Source of the DNA: Thermoplasmata archaeon
GTDB lineage: Archaea; Thermoplasmatota; Thermoplasmata; Lutacidiplasmatales; UBA184
NCBI GenBank assembly: GCA_030038095.1
Contig: JASHPK010000060.1
Location: forward strand, 1-64,000
Direction: 5' to 3'
Length of the DNA stretch: 64,000 nt
The notes below the pieces were generated by a model. The model saw only the letters and a program-made list of their open reading frames with translations, was not told the DNA's origin and did no database searches. Positions 24,838-33,826 of the stretch are shown in pieces. A program made the position numbers and the translations under genes. Within the stretch, counting starts at the first letter, position 1; each line of letters opens with the position of its first letter.

Positions 24838-25726
24838 CAGCGCGACGCGGCCCGGGGTCACGACCGGTCCCGCGCTCCCGGTCGTCGGGAAGACGGAGAT
24901 CCGACCGACCTGGTGCCCCGGGTGTGGGGACTTCGGGGTCGTGGCCGCGGTCGAGGGCGCCCTGAAGCGGCTCGGCATCCCGAGCCACAACGTCGTGATC
25001 ATCTCGGGCATCGGATGCTCGTCGAACCTCCCGCACTTCCTCTCGTCGTACGGGTTCCACGGGATCCACGGACGGGTCCTTCCGGTCGCGGAAGGGATCC
25101 GCTGGGCGAACCACGGGCTCACGGTGATCGGGACGGGCGGGGACGGCGACGGGTTCGGGATCGGCGCGGGGCACTTCGTCCACGCGATGCGGCGGAACGT
25201 CGACCTGACCTACGTCACCATGGACAACCAGATCTACGGCCTCACGACCGGCCAGGCGAGCCCGACGTCGGTGATGGGCCAGAAGACGAAGTCGACGCCC
25301 GACGGCGTCATCGAGAACCCGATCGACCCGATCGCCCTCGCCCTCGCGAGCGGCGCGACGTACGTCGCCCGCGGCTTCTCCGGGGACGTGAAGCAGCTCA
25401 CCGACCTCGTGGCCGGCGGGATCCAGCACCACGGGTTCAGCCTCGTCGACGTCTTCAGCCCGTGCGTCACGTACAACAAGCTCAACACGTTCGACTTCTT
25501 CCGCCAGCGCGTCTACAAGCTCGAGAGCGCCGGCCACGACCCCACGAACCTGCCCGCGGCCTTCCAGCGGGCGCTCGAGTGGGGCGACAAGATCCCCATC
25601 GGCCTGTTCTATCGCACGGAACGCCCGACGTACGAGGACCTCGAGGAGGTCCTGGCGCCCGGACCGCTCGTGCATCAGCCGACCGGCCTCGCCGGCAAGG
25701 ACAAGCTGCTCGACGAGTTCGTCTAG
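24827..25726 (+). CDS. korB: 2-oxoacid:ferredoxin oxidoreductase beta subunit
   Basis: Carries thiamine diphosphate and one 4Fe-4S cluster; 299 residues. Cluster ligands are C30, C33 (WCPGCGD), C64 (GCSSN) and C213 (SPCVTYN). The TPP/Mg motif is GDGDGF at 105-110 with N134 (DNQIYGLT). Starts inside the end of korA, so translation is coupled. Completes the two-subunit enzyme. Reduced ferredoxin and acyl-CoA are the expected products, the latter a substrate of the ADP-forming ligase at 20.2 kb. Confidence 0.96.
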   Translation: MADSSATRPGVTTGPALPVVGKTEIRPTWCPGCGDFGVVAAVEGALKRLGIPSHNVVIISGIGCSSNLPHFLSSYGFHGIHGRVLPVAEGIRWANHGLTVIGTGGDGDGFGIGAGHFVHAMRRNVDLTYVTMDNQIYGLTTGQASPTSVMGQKTKSTPDGVIENPIDPIALALASGATYVARGFSGDVKQLTDLVAGGIQHHGFSLVDVFSPCVTYNKLNTFDFFRQRVYKLESAGHDPTNLPAAFQRALEWGDKIPIGLFYRTERPTYEDLEEVLAPGPLVHQPTGLAGKDKLLDEFV

Positions 25727-25730
25727 CCGC

Positions 25731-27797
25731 TCAGCCCCCGCGCCCCGCGAAACCGAACAGATAAGCGTCGCCGTCGTGGAAGAGCACCGGGAACTCCCCC
25801 GGGTCGGCGAGGAGCGGGACCGGCGAGAACGGGGGCCAGAGGATCGTGTTGGCGCCCGTCACCGCGACGTAGCCGACGTCGAGCGCGCCGAGCGCCGCGA
25901 GCCCCGAGGCATTGAGGGTCGCGTTGGTGAGCTCGCTCACGAGGAGCCGGTACGACGCGTTGATCCAGGGCCATCCGGGGACGAGGGGATAGAGGAGGAC
26001 GATGTCCGGGGCATATCCGGGGAGGAACTCCGCGGCGCTTCCCGGCGCGACGAGCACGCGGGCGCCCGGAGGGAGGTGCGCGCCCGCATACTGGAGGAGG
26101 GCGAAGTCGGCCGAACTCACGTTCCCGAAGTCGCCGTAGACCTCGGAGAGGACCGGCGGGAGCTCCGAGACCGTGAGGGCGACCGCGGGAACGATCACGA
26201 TCGCGGCGACCCCGAGCGCGATCACCGCCGGGCGAGATCGGGCCCGGCGCCGCCAGGAGCCGAGCCGTGAGCCCCGGCGAACGCTCGGGTCCGGAGCGCC
26301 GGACGACGGGCCGGTCGGTAACGGAGGCGCGGCCCACCGCTCGAGGAGCAGGGCCAGCGGGATCGCGGCTGCCACCGCGTAGGCGTTGAACAGCCACGTC
26401 GAGACCTCGTTCGCGTTCGACAGGGCGGCGAGATCGAGCAGCGGACGCGCTCCGGTCCGCGTGCCCCACAGGAGGAGGAGATAACCCACCGCCGACGCGA
26501 TCAGCGAGCCGAGGAGGACGCGACCGGTCTCGAGGTACCGTCCCAGCGGGCTCGTCCGGCTCGTGAAGAGGAGGAGAGCGATCCCGATTGTCAGCAGGAT
26601 CGCGAACTCGGCCGAAAGGAAGGGGATCGGGGCGATCGCCGTGTCGCCCGAGCGGAAGAGGTAGGGGTCGAGACGGCCGATGAGGTCCGCCGTGGAGAAT
26701 CCGACGGGCGTACCCGGGGGCGCCGCACCGGCCCCCGGGACGAACCCGGGACTCCCCCAGCCCTCGGCGAGGACGTAGATCGAGGGGAGAAGCGGCACCA
26801 GTGCGATCGCGATCGCTGCGCCCCACCGGCCGAACCACGCGAGGACCGCATGACCGAAGCGCGGCCGTGCCAGGAGTCCGGCGAGGGTGAGCGCCGGGAA
26901 GAGTAGTTCCGCGCCGATCGGGTTCAGCGCCGCCGAGTAGCCGAGCACGAGACCCCAGGCGAGGACGTCCTCCCATCGCGGCGGGTCCGATCGGACCCAC
27001 AGCACCGCCTCTCCCGCGAGGAGGAGGACGAGCGGGAACGCGAGGACGAAATCATTGCTCCCTCCGACGAGGGAGCGCGTGCCAGGGCCGATCCAGGCGA
27101 GGAGAAGGGCGACCGCGACGCCCGCCCGCTCGGTAGCAAACCAGCGTCGGCCGAGAACGTACCCTCCGAGGGGAGCGGCCGCGAGGAACAGCGGGGTCAC
27201 CAGCAATGCGGTCCGGGGGGGCGAGAGGCCGAAGAGGAGCTGGCCCCAGCCGAGCCACGCGGTCGTGCCCTGCGGATAGAGGATCCCGACGCTCGCGAAC
27301 GGCGCGAACGACAGCGGCAGGGTTCGTTGGTGGAGGAGAAGCGAGGTGTACAGGGTGAGGAGGCTCGAATCGTAGGTGTTGCCGGTGGCGACAGGGGTCG
27401 CGACGCCGAGCTCGAGGACGAAGAGGGTCAACGCCGACAGCAGCACGAGGAGGGGCCCGGGCGCGAGAAGGCCCGCGAGGTCCGACCGCGTTCGAGACGC
27501 CCCGAGGCGAGGGTCCGAAGTGGCGAGGAGCGCGAGGAGCACGATCCCAGCCGCCACGGGAAGGGCGACTACGACCACGGTCCCGAAGACTCCGAACGGC
27601 ACCGCCGCGACGAAGTAGACGACCGCGCCCCCCAGATACAGGTCGAGGAGACCCCGCTCGATCGGCTCGAGGTGCTGCCAGACACGGGCCGCCCGGCTCA
27701 CGACGAGGCGGACCAGTTCGCCGAGAAGGACCGCGGCGAACGTCCAAAGAAGCAGCTCGGCGCCCCACGCGAATCCGCTCGGGCCCGGGAAGCTCAC
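25731..27797 (-). CDS. Large polytopic membrane protein with outer C-terminal domain
   Basis: A 688-residue protein with about 12-14 hydrophobic helices up to residue 560, then a soluble C-terminal domain (about 570-688) rich in Asn-X-Ser/Thr sites (NVSS, NATL, NASG). The topology resembles GT-C-fold glycosyltransferases or related envelope proteins, but no clear catalytic DxD/ExD motif is recognised. The start is GTG 27797, with an A/T-rich box (ggatactag) 25-33 bases before it. The divergent neighbour is a flippase, so surface glycan or glycoprotein assembly is a reasonable inference. The stop is four bases from the korB stop. Confidence 0.72.
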   Translation of the reverse strand: MSFPGPSGFAWGAELLLWTFAAVLLGELVRLVVSRAARVWQHLEPIERGLLDLYLGGAVVYFVAAVPFGVFGTVVVVALPVAAGIVLLALLATSDPRLGASRTRSDLAGLLAPGPLLVLLSALTLFVLELGVATPVATGNTYDSSLLTLYTSLLLHQRTLPLSFAPFASVGILYPQGTTAWLGWGQLLFGLSPPRTALLVTPLFLAAAPLGGYVLGRRWFATERAGVAVALLLAWIGPGTRSLVGGSNDFVLAFPLVLLLAGEAVLWVRSDPPRWEDVLAWGLVLGYSAALNPIGAELLFPALTLAGLLARPRFGHAVLAWFGRWGAAIAIALVPLLPSIYVLAEGWGSPGFVPGAGAAPPGTPVGFSTADLIGRLDPYLFRSGDTAIAPIPFLSAEFAILLTIGIALLLFTSRTSPLGRYLETGRVLLGSLIASAVGYLLLLWGTRTGARPLLDLAALSNANEVSTWLFNAYAVAAAIPLALLLERWAAPPLPTGPSSGAPDPSVRRGSRLGSWRRRARSRPAVIALGVAAIVIVPAVALTVSELPPVLSEVYGDFGNVSSADFALLQYAGAHLPPGARVLVAPGSAAEFLPGYAPDIVLLYPLVPGWPWINASYRLLVSELTNATLNASGLAALGALDVGYVAVTGANTILWPPFSPVPLLADPGEFPVLFHDGDAYLFGFAGRGG

Positions 27798-27888
27798 GGC
27801 CGGGCGAGCCCTGTCGGTGTACTAGTATCCTGCCGCCGATAGGGCAGGTATTTACCGTCCGGCGTCAGGGGCGGACCGGGCGGTCATC

Positions 27889-29454
27889 GTGGGAGAGGGG
27901 GCCCGTTCGGAGGTCCGGAACGGGTTCACGAGCGTCACCCGGGGAACGCTCATCCTCATCGTTTCGACATTGTGCTTGGTCGGCCTGAACTTCGTCTCGC
28001 GGGTCATCCTCGTCCGGACCATCTCGCTGAACGATTGGAGCGCGTTCTCGATCGGCCTCACCCTCACGGGGATCCTGATCGCGTTCGGCGTCCTGGGCCT
28101 ACCGAACGCGGTCGCCCGTACCCTCCCCTACGTCTCGACCGATGCGGAGCGGCGCTCGAACGTCCGCGGCGTCCTCATCGTCGGCAGCCTCGCGGGGGCC
28201 GTCTCGGGGACCGCCCTCTGGCTCGCGGCCCCCTACCTCGGCCCGCTCATCGGACCTCCGGGGACGGTCCTCGCGCTCGAGTTCTTCGCGGTAGGCCTCG
28301 CGACCTCGATCGTCGCGACGATCGTCGCGTCGATCTTCCAGGGATACGAGGACGTCACCCCGAATGCGCTCTTCCTCCAGATCGTCAATCCGGGCCTCCT
28401 CGTCGTCTTCCTCGCTGCGGTGCTGCTCCTGCCTCCGCACACGCTCACCTTCCTGGACGCGCTCGCGAGCTACGCGGCGAGCAGCGTCCTCACGCTCACG
28501 CTCTCGATCCTCTATCTCGTTCGGAGGCTCCCCCGGAAGCTCCCGAAGGGACCGAGGGCCCCGGGCGCCTTCGACCGGCTCCTGACCTTCGCGATGCCCT
28601 TGTTCGTCGTCGGCGTGATGAGCAGCATCACGGGCGGGGGGGACACCCTCGTCCTCGGGGCCTACCACCCGGCGGAGGTCGGGACGTACACCGCGACCCT
28701 CACCCTCGCCCGGCTCATCCAGATCGGGGTCTCGGCCGCCTCGTACATCTTCCTGCCGGTCGCGGCCCGGTTCCTGCGCAACGACGACCGCCCCTCGATC
28801 GCCCTCACGTACACGACCGTCACGAAGTGGATGATCCTGTTCTCCCTCCCGCTTTTCCTCCTGTTCTTCTTCCTCCCGTCCGAGTCGCTCGACTTCGTGT
28901 ACACCGCGAAGTACGACACGGTGATCGTTCCGCTTCAGATCACGGTGGTCGGGGCCTTCGCGACCACCCTCCTGGGCCCCGGCCCCACGACCCAAGTGGC
29001 CTACGGGGACACCCGGCTCCTGGCGTACAACGCGGTCGTCTCCGCCCTCGTCGACGTCGGACTCGCCTTCGCCTTGGTGCCCTCCGAAGGGTACGTCGGC
29101 GCCGCCACCGCTTGGGCGGTCGCGGGCACCCTCTACACCGCGCTTTCGGTCCTCGAGCTCGCCGTGCGCAAGGGCCTCCATCCGTTCCGCCACCACTTCG
29201 TGATCCCCCTCTTGGCGACCGCGGTCCCGGTCGCCGTCGTGTTCGCGACTCTGCGGCCCTCGGTGCAGCTCTGGCTGCTCCCGCCGATCGGGCTCGCCGT
29301 CGCGGGGCTGTTCATTGGCCTCGTCTTCCTCACCCGCAGTATCGATGCCGGTGACCGGCTGCTGCTCGAGACCGTGGAGGGGATCTTGGGTCGACCGCTC
29401 CCTCTCGTCCGTCGGCTCGGGCGGGTGGGCCGCCGCTCTAGGCCCCCAGGATGA
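27889..29454 (+). CDS. Polysaccharide/lipid-linked oligosaccharide flippase (MOP superfamily)
   Basis: A 521-residue protein with about 14 hydrophobic helices and short basic loops, the pattern of Wzx/RfbX-like exporters. The N-terminal GTLILIVSTLCLVGLNF, the loop FQGYEDV near residue 150 and repeated polar-Gly helices fit the family. It should flip lipid-linked sugars across the membrane for glycosylation. The start is GTG 27889; an A/T-rich box (gtatttacc, 27847-27855) is 34-42 bases upstream. The last 30 residues are Arg-rich. Confidence 0.83.
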   Translation: MGEGARSEVRNGFTSVTRGTLILIVSTLCLVGLNFVSRVILVRTISLNDWSAFSIGLTLTGILIAFGVLGLPNAVARTLPYVSTDAERRSNVRGVLIVGSLAGAVSGTALWLAAPYLGPLIGPPGTVLALEFFAVGLATSIVATIVASIFQGYEDVTPNALFLQIVNPGLLVVFLAAVLLLPPHTLTFLDALASYAASSVLTLTLSILYLVRRLPRKLPKGPRAPGAFDRLLTFAMPLFVVGVMSSITGGGDTLVLGAYHPAEVGTYTATLTLARLIQIGVSAASYIFLPVAARFLRNDDRPSIALTYTTVTKWMILFSLPLFLLFFFLPSESLDFVYTAKYDTVIVPLQITVVGAFATTLLGPGPTTQVAYGDTRLLAYNAVVSALVDVGLAFALVPSEGYVGAATAWAVAGTLYTALSVLELAVRKGLHPFRHHFVIPLLATAVPVAVVFATLRPSVQLWLLPPIGLAVAGLFIGLVFLTRSIDAGDRLLLETVEGILGRPLPLVRRLGRVGRRSRPPG

Positions 29455-29581
29455 CGGGCGGACCCTGTGTCGTCCTTCGGCCCACCGGGCCGCGCTTCGG
29501 GCGCGGAAGTCGGTCCCCTCTCCGAGGAGGAGCGCGGGCGGCGGCCCTCCCGAGAGTCAGGTTTACATAGGGCGCCATTCA

Positions 29582-29590
29582 TGTTAAGCG
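29582..29590 (+). promoter_or_regulatory. TATA-like box for the two-helix Ala/Pro/Gly-rich protein
   Basis: tgttaagcg is 24-32 bases before ATG 29614, supporting that start over the longer open frame from 29467. Confidence 0.55.
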
Positions 29591-29613
29591 ACGGGCCTCC
29601 CGGCCCCGAGTCC

Positions 29614-30219
29614 ATGATCGAGCGACGCAGAGGGTATTCCGTCGTCCCCGCCGTGGTCGGAGCGGGACTGCTCTCCCTCCTTCTCGCCGCAGCCCTTCTG
29701 CCCAACTCGGGCGTGGTCGCGGCCTCATCGAACTGCGGCCAGTACAACACCTGCCCGGCCTCGAGCCCGGCGTTCCCCTGGTGGATCGTCGCGGTGGTCG
29801 TCCTGATCGTGGCCGCTGCCCTGATCGCCGCGCTCCTGCTCATGCGTCGCCGGCGTCCCCCGGGCGGGGCCGGCCCGGTGCAGGCCTGGCAGGAGGCACC
29901 GCCCGTGCCTCCGCCCGGTGCCACCCCGCCCCCGGGAGCGACCGCCCCCGCCGGGGCAGGTCCGGCCGCGGCCTATATCGAGACCCCGGAGGACGTCGGT
30001 CATGCCCCGCCGGACGCAACGGCGGCCGCTGCGGGTGCGGCGGCGGCGGGCGCGGCCGGAGGCGCCGCGGGGGCCCCGGCGGCCGAGGGAGAACCGGACA
30101 TCGATTCGCTGATGGCCGAACTCGACAAGATCAGCGGCGAGATCCTGAAGCGGGCGCCGAAGAAGGGCCCGGACGAGGAAGCCACCGAGGGTTCCGGGGA
30201 ATCGGGCGGCTCTCAGTAG
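29614..30219 (+). CDS. Two-helix membrane protein with Ala/Pro/Gly-rich cytoplasmic tail
   Basis: A 201-residue protein. A basic N-terminus is followed by helix 1 (about 9-30), a short outside loop with two Cys (NCGQYNTC), helix 2 (about 48-72, ending in RRRR) and a long low-complexity tail. The tail has PPG repeats, poly-Ala blocks and a final charged segment (DIDSLMAELDKISGEILK) that looks like an amphipathic helix. Family unknown. The tail would lie inside the cell by the positive-inside rule. Preceded by its own TATA-like box. Confidence 0.7.
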   Translation: MIERRRGYSVVPAVVGAGLLSLLLAAALLPNSGVVAASSNCGQYNTCPASSPAFPWWIVAVVVLIVAAALIAALLLMRRRRPPGGAGPVQAWQEAPPVPPPGATPPPGATAPAGAGPAAAYIETPEDVGHAPPDATAAAAGAAAAGAAGGAAGAPAAEGEPDIDSLMAELDKISGEILKRAPKKGPDEEATEGSGESGGSQ

Positions 30220-30242
30220 CCGCTCGGTACGCCGGTCGCGCC

Positions 30243-30251
30243 GCTTAAGAA
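30243..30251 (+). promoter_or_regulatory. TATA-like box for the 85-residue CxxC protein
   Basis: gcttaagaa, 23-31 bases before ATG 30274. Confidence 0.6.
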
Positions 30252-30273
30252 GGCTCGTCGAGCTTTCCGGTCG

Positions 30274-30531
30274 ATGAGCTCTCCGTCGACCCCGAACCCG
30301 CCTGACCCCCTCCTCGACGACCTCCGCCGGGCCGTCGAGCGGGCCCCCCGTCGCCCGCGGGAGATCGAGGTCGGCATCGCCCTCTCGATCGCGCTCGGCC
30401 GCGAGCGTCCGCAGGTCTCCTGCGGGGGGTGTCAGAACCCCCTCGAGTTCGACGGGATCCCCGCCCGGACCAACGCGAGCCTCCGCGAGCCGTTCCGCCT
30501 CGTCTTCGACGCACCTCCGGAAGGATCGTAG
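30274..30531 (+). CDS. Small acidic/basic protein with one CxxC
   Basis: An 85-residue protein: Pro-rich N-terminus, a helical segment (LLDDLRRAVERA), then SCGGCQNPLEF around residues 49-59. A single CxxC could bind zinc in a dimer or act as a redox pair. No family recognised. A leaderless promoter box at 30243 supports it as a real gene. It precedes the DedA gene by 33 bases. Confidence 0.65.
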   Translation: MSSPSTPNPPDPLLDDLRRAVERAPRRPREIEVGIALSIALGRERPQVSCGGCQNPLEFDGIPARTNASLREPFRLVFDAPPEGS

Positions 30532-30564
30532 GCCCCGCTAGGGGGCCCGGGGGGTTCGGAGGGC

Positions 30565-31263
30565 GTGTCGTTCTCGATCGTCGAGGCGATCGTCAACGCG
30601 ATCACCACGGTGCTCACGACGGTCGGCCTGCCCGGCCTGTTCGCCCTGATGGTGGTCGAGAGTTTCGGGTTCCCGTTCGTCCCGAGCGAGGTCGTTCTGC
30701 CGTTCTCCGGATTCCTGGTCGTCGAGGGGGTCTTCCCGTTCTGGGGGGCGCTCGGGGCGGCGCTCCTCGGCGATCTCTGCGGCGCCCTGCTCGGATACGC
30801 GATCGGGCGCGGGTGGCGCCACCGTCTCTCGGGCCTCGGCATCGGGCATTTCCGGATCGATGCCCAGCATCTCGATCGGATGGACCGCTTCTTCGCGCGA
30901 CGGGGGGAAGCCGCCGTGGTGGCGGCTCGAATGGTGCCGGTCCTCCGGGGATACATCAGCTACCCGGCGGGGACCGCGCGCATGCACCCGGCGCGGTTTG
31001 TGGCCTTCACCCTGGTCGGCTCGACCCCGTTCGCCCTCGGGTTCATCTACGCCGGCATGGTGCTGCGCTCGGACTGGAACGTGATCTCGCAGTGGTTCCA
31101 GGTCCTCGACATCGCGTTCATCGGGGTGGTCGTCGCGATCCTCCTGTACCTCGTGCTCTGCGCGATCGGCGTCCTCGAGACGTTCACGCTCCACCGGCCC
31201 CGGCCGAAGCCGGCATCCTCCGAAGGACCGGCGACGGAACCGCCCGGTCAAAGCCCCCCTTAA
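30565..31263 (+). CDS. DedA-family membrane protein
   Basis: A 232-residue DedA/VTT-domain protein, a family implicated in lipid scrambling and membrane homeostasis. Seen: ESFGFPFVPSEVVLPFSGF at 33-51, the GDLCGALLGYAIGR block, RMVPVLRGYISYPAGTARM near residue 125 with the conserved Arg and Gly, and two C-terminal helices. The start is GTG 30565. Its stop TAA overlaps the stop of the convergent dihydroorotase gene (shared TTAA at 31260-31263). Confidence 0.88.
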   Translation: MSFSIVEAIVNAITTVLTTVGLPGLFALMVVESFGFPFVPSEVVLPFSGFLVVEGVFPFWGALGAALLGDLCGALLGYAIGRGWRHRLSGLGIGHFRIDAQHLDRMDRFFARRGEAAVVAARMVPVLRGYISYPAGTARMHPARFVAFTLVGSTPFALGFIYAGMVLRSDWNVISQWFQVLDIAFIGVVVAILLYLVLCAIGVLETFTLHRPRPKPASSEGPATEPPGQSPP

Positions 31264-32621
31264 ATTCGGTCGGATCCGACTCGGCCCCGGTCGGCGAAGT
31301 CGGGCCGGACCGTCTCCCCGTCCCGTCCTCCGACGAACTCCCCCTCCCGCACGATCGGCCGGCCGTCCCGATAGTGCTCCCGCGGAAAGATCGCCTCCCA
31401 GCCCTCGAACGCGGTGTAGCCGCACGGAGCGTGGAGGCGGGAGGCCGAGACCGCGGTCCGGGCCCTGAAATCGACCACGATCAGGTTCGCCCGATGCCCC
31501 GGGGCGATCCGGCCGAGCGGCTGGCCGAACCAGCGAGCGGGACGATCGCAGGCCGCGGCGAGGAGAACCGGGAGCGCGAGCTCGCCCGTCCGGACCCGGG
31601 CGAGGAGCAGCGGCAGCATCGTCTCGACCCCCGGCATCCCGCTCGGCGCCCGGGCGAACTCGTCGGATTTCGACTCGAGCGAGTGCGGTGCGTGATCGCT
31701 GGCGAGGATCGGCACCTCTCCACGACGGAACGCCTCCCACAGGGCGGCCCGCTCGGACTCGGTCCGCAGCGGCGGGTTGACCTTGAACCGGGGGTCGGCG
31801 CCGGCGACTTCGTGGGAGAGCAGGAGGTGGTGCGGGGTCGCCTCGAACGAGAGCCCGGCCGCCCGGAGCCGTCGCGCCGTCTCGGCGACCGTCACGTGCG
31901 CGAGGTGGAGCCGGAGCCCGAGCGGGCCCGGCAGGAGGATCTCGAGGGCCCCCAGCTCGGCCCCGACGGGGCGCGCGGCGTCCCACTCTCGAGCGTCCGC
32001 GGCGGGGGGCCGGGTCGGGAACGCGCGCGGGTCCTCGGCGTGCACGGAGACGGGCAGCCCGAGCTTCGAGAGCGTCGCGAGGAGGGCGGGCAGCTCTTCG
32101 GGGGCGGGAGGCGTTTCGACCCCGGTCGTCGGGCTGAGGTAGATCTTGAAGGCCCCCGCCGATCGGGCGAGGCCCGGGAGCGCCCGCGGATCGGCCGGGC
32201 TGGCGTAGAGGAGGACGTCCACCGCGGCCTGGCCGCGGACCCGAGCCGCCTTCTCCTTCAGGCGATCGACGTCCGACACCGCCGGTCGAGTGTTCGGCAT
32301 CTCCCCGACGAGCGTCACGCCCCCGTACGCGGCCTCCACGGTGCCGCTCGCGAGGCTCTCGACCCGCGGGTCCCCGCCCGGCTCTCGGAAATGGACGTGC
32401 AGATCGGTCGCCGCCGGGAGAATCACGGCGTCCCCGACGTCGTGGCGCGGCGCGCCCGCTCGGGTACGACCGATCGACTGGATCCGTCCGTCCGGCCCGA
32501 TCGCGATTTCGACCGGCTGGAGCTGACCGCGAACGTAGGCACGGCCGGCCAGGATCCATTCCGGGGGCTCGCGCGCCGATGAGCCTGTCTCCCCGCTCTT
32601 CCGCCGACCGGGCGGGACCAT
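31260..32621 (-). CDS. pyrC: Dihydroorotase
   Basis: Closes N-carbamoyl-aspartate to dihydroorotate in pyrimidine synthesis. The protein has 453 residues, an amidohydrolase of the class I type. Metal and active-site motifs: DLHVHFREPG, carboxylated Lys in FKIYLSPT, VHAED, LAHVT and ASDHAPH. The last about 60 residues are a typical end strand domain. The N-terminal 20 residues are Arg/Ser-rich. A TATA-like box (ctttacaagc, minus strand, 32641-32650) is 20-29 bases before ATG 32621. Divergent from purM. Confidence 0.94.
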   Translation of the reverse strand: MVPPGRRKSGETGSSAREPPEWILAGRAYVRGQLQPVEIAIGPDGRIQSIGRTRAGAPRHDVGDAVILPAATDLHVHFREPGGDPRVESLASGTVEAAYGGVTLVGEMPNTRPAVSDVDRLKEKAARVRGQAAVDVLLYASPADPRALPGLARSAGAFKIYLSPTTGVETPPAPEELPALLATLSKLGLPVSVHAEDPRAFPTRPPAADAREWDAARPVGAELGALEILLPGPLGLRLHLAHVTVAETARRLRAAGLSFEATPHHLLLSHEVAGADPRFKVNPPLRTESERAALWEAFRRGEVPILASDHAPHSLESKSDEFARAPSGMPGVETMLPLLLARVRTGELALPVLLAAACDRPARWFGQPLGRIAPGHRANLIVVDFRARTAVSASRLHAPCGYTAFEGWEAIFPREHYRDGRPIVREGEFVGGRDGETVRPDFADRGRVGSDRI

Positions 32622-32700
32622 CGCCGCCCGAGGCGCTCGGGCTTGTAAAGGACGTCCCTAGGGGCGGAGCCTATCTCCCCGCGGAGCCTCGCCGGGCTCT

Positions 32701-33759
32701 GTGGAGGCGATAGCGGAGTCGAGCCACTGGACGTACGCCTCAAGCGGAGTCGACCGCTCGGCGGTCTCGAAGGCGCTGGCGGCGCTCTTGGAGTCGACCC
32801 GGTATCGCCCGCCGGCCTCGCACGGGCGGCCGGTCGAGGCCCCGGGTCACTACGCCGGGATGATCCGGGTCGGGCGCGAGACGCTCGCGATCACGACCGA
32901 CACCGTCGGCACGAAGGTCCTCCTCGCCGAGCAGATGGACCGGTGGGAGGAGGTCGGGGAGGACATTGTCGGCGTCAACGTGAACGATCTCGCCTCGGTC
33001 GGAGCTCGCCCGATCGGCGTCGTCGACACGATCCTGTGCTCGAAGCCAGATCCGAGTCGATTCGGCGCGATCGGGCGAGGGCTCGGGCGAGGGCTTCGGG
33101 AGGCCGAATGCGCGCTCTTGGGCGGAGAGACGGCGGTCGTCCCCGACATCGTCCACGGGGTCGACCTCGGCGGGACCGCGATCGGGTACTTCCCGCGGGG
33201 CCGCCGGCCCATCACCGGCTCGCGGATCCGCCCGGGCGACGTGCTCCTCGGCGTCCCCTCGACCGGGCTCCACGCCAACGGCTTCACCCTGGTCCGTCGT
33301 CTGCTGACGGAGAGCTCCATCGACCTGGGTCGTCCTCGTCCCGGGGCCCGGTCCTCTGCGGGAGAGGAGCTCCTCGCTCCCACCCGCATCTACTCTCGAC
33401 TCGCGGACCGGATCGCCGACCGGCCCGAGGTCCACGGGCTCGCCCATCTCTCCGGGGGCGGCGTGCGGAACCTCGTTCGGCTCCACCCGCGGGTCGCATT
33501 CGTGCTCGATCGCTGGCCGGACGTCCCGCCCCTCTTCCGCTGGCTCCAAACGATGGGCTCAATCCCGAATTCGGAGATGTTCCAGACGTTCAACATGGGG
33601 ATCGGTTTCGTGATCGTCGCCGCGTCGCAACACCTCGCGGAGACCCGTCGGCGCCTCGATCGCGCGGGCGCCCCCGACGCGGTACTGATCGGGCGGGTCG
33701 AGCGCGGCGCGGGGGTCCGGCTGCCGGCGTTGGGACTCGAGTACGAGGGGTACTCCTGA
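32701..33759 (+). CDS. purM: Phosphoribosylformylglycinamidine cyclo-ligase (AIR synthetase)
   Basis: Closes FGAM to aminoimidazole ribonucleotide using ATP in purine synthesis; 352 residues. The N-terminal YASSGVDRS lies near residue 12, TDTVGTKVLLA near 65, the VGEDIVGVNVNDLASVGA block and LLGGETAVVPD follow, and GGGVRNLVRL lies in the C-terminal domain. GTG 32701 follows the box agcctatctc (32669-32678) at leaderless spacing. purQ is at 62 kb, so purine genes are scattered. Confidence 0.95.
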   Translation: MEAIAESSHWTYASSGVDRSAVSKALAALLESTRYRPPASHGRPVEAPGHYAGMIRVGRETLAITTDTVGTKVLLAEQMDRWEEVGEDIVGVNVNDLASVGARPIGVVDTILCSKPDPSRFGAIGRGLGRGLREAECALLGGETAVVPDIVHGVDLGGTAIGYFPRGRRPITGSRIRPGDVLLGVPSTGLHANGFTLVRRLLTESSIDLGRPRPGARSSAGEELLAPTRIYSRLADRIADRPEVHGLAHLSGGGVRNLVRLHPRVAFVLDRWPDVPPLFRWLQTMGSIPNSEMFQTFNMGIGFVIVAASQHLAETRRRLDRAGAPDAVLIGRVERGAGVRLPALGLEYEGYS

Positions 33760-33826
33760 CCCGCCCGGGCGCAGACGGAGTCCGGCCCGGCCAAACGGTT
33801 ATGGCGCTCGCGCCGCTCGGGCGCCT

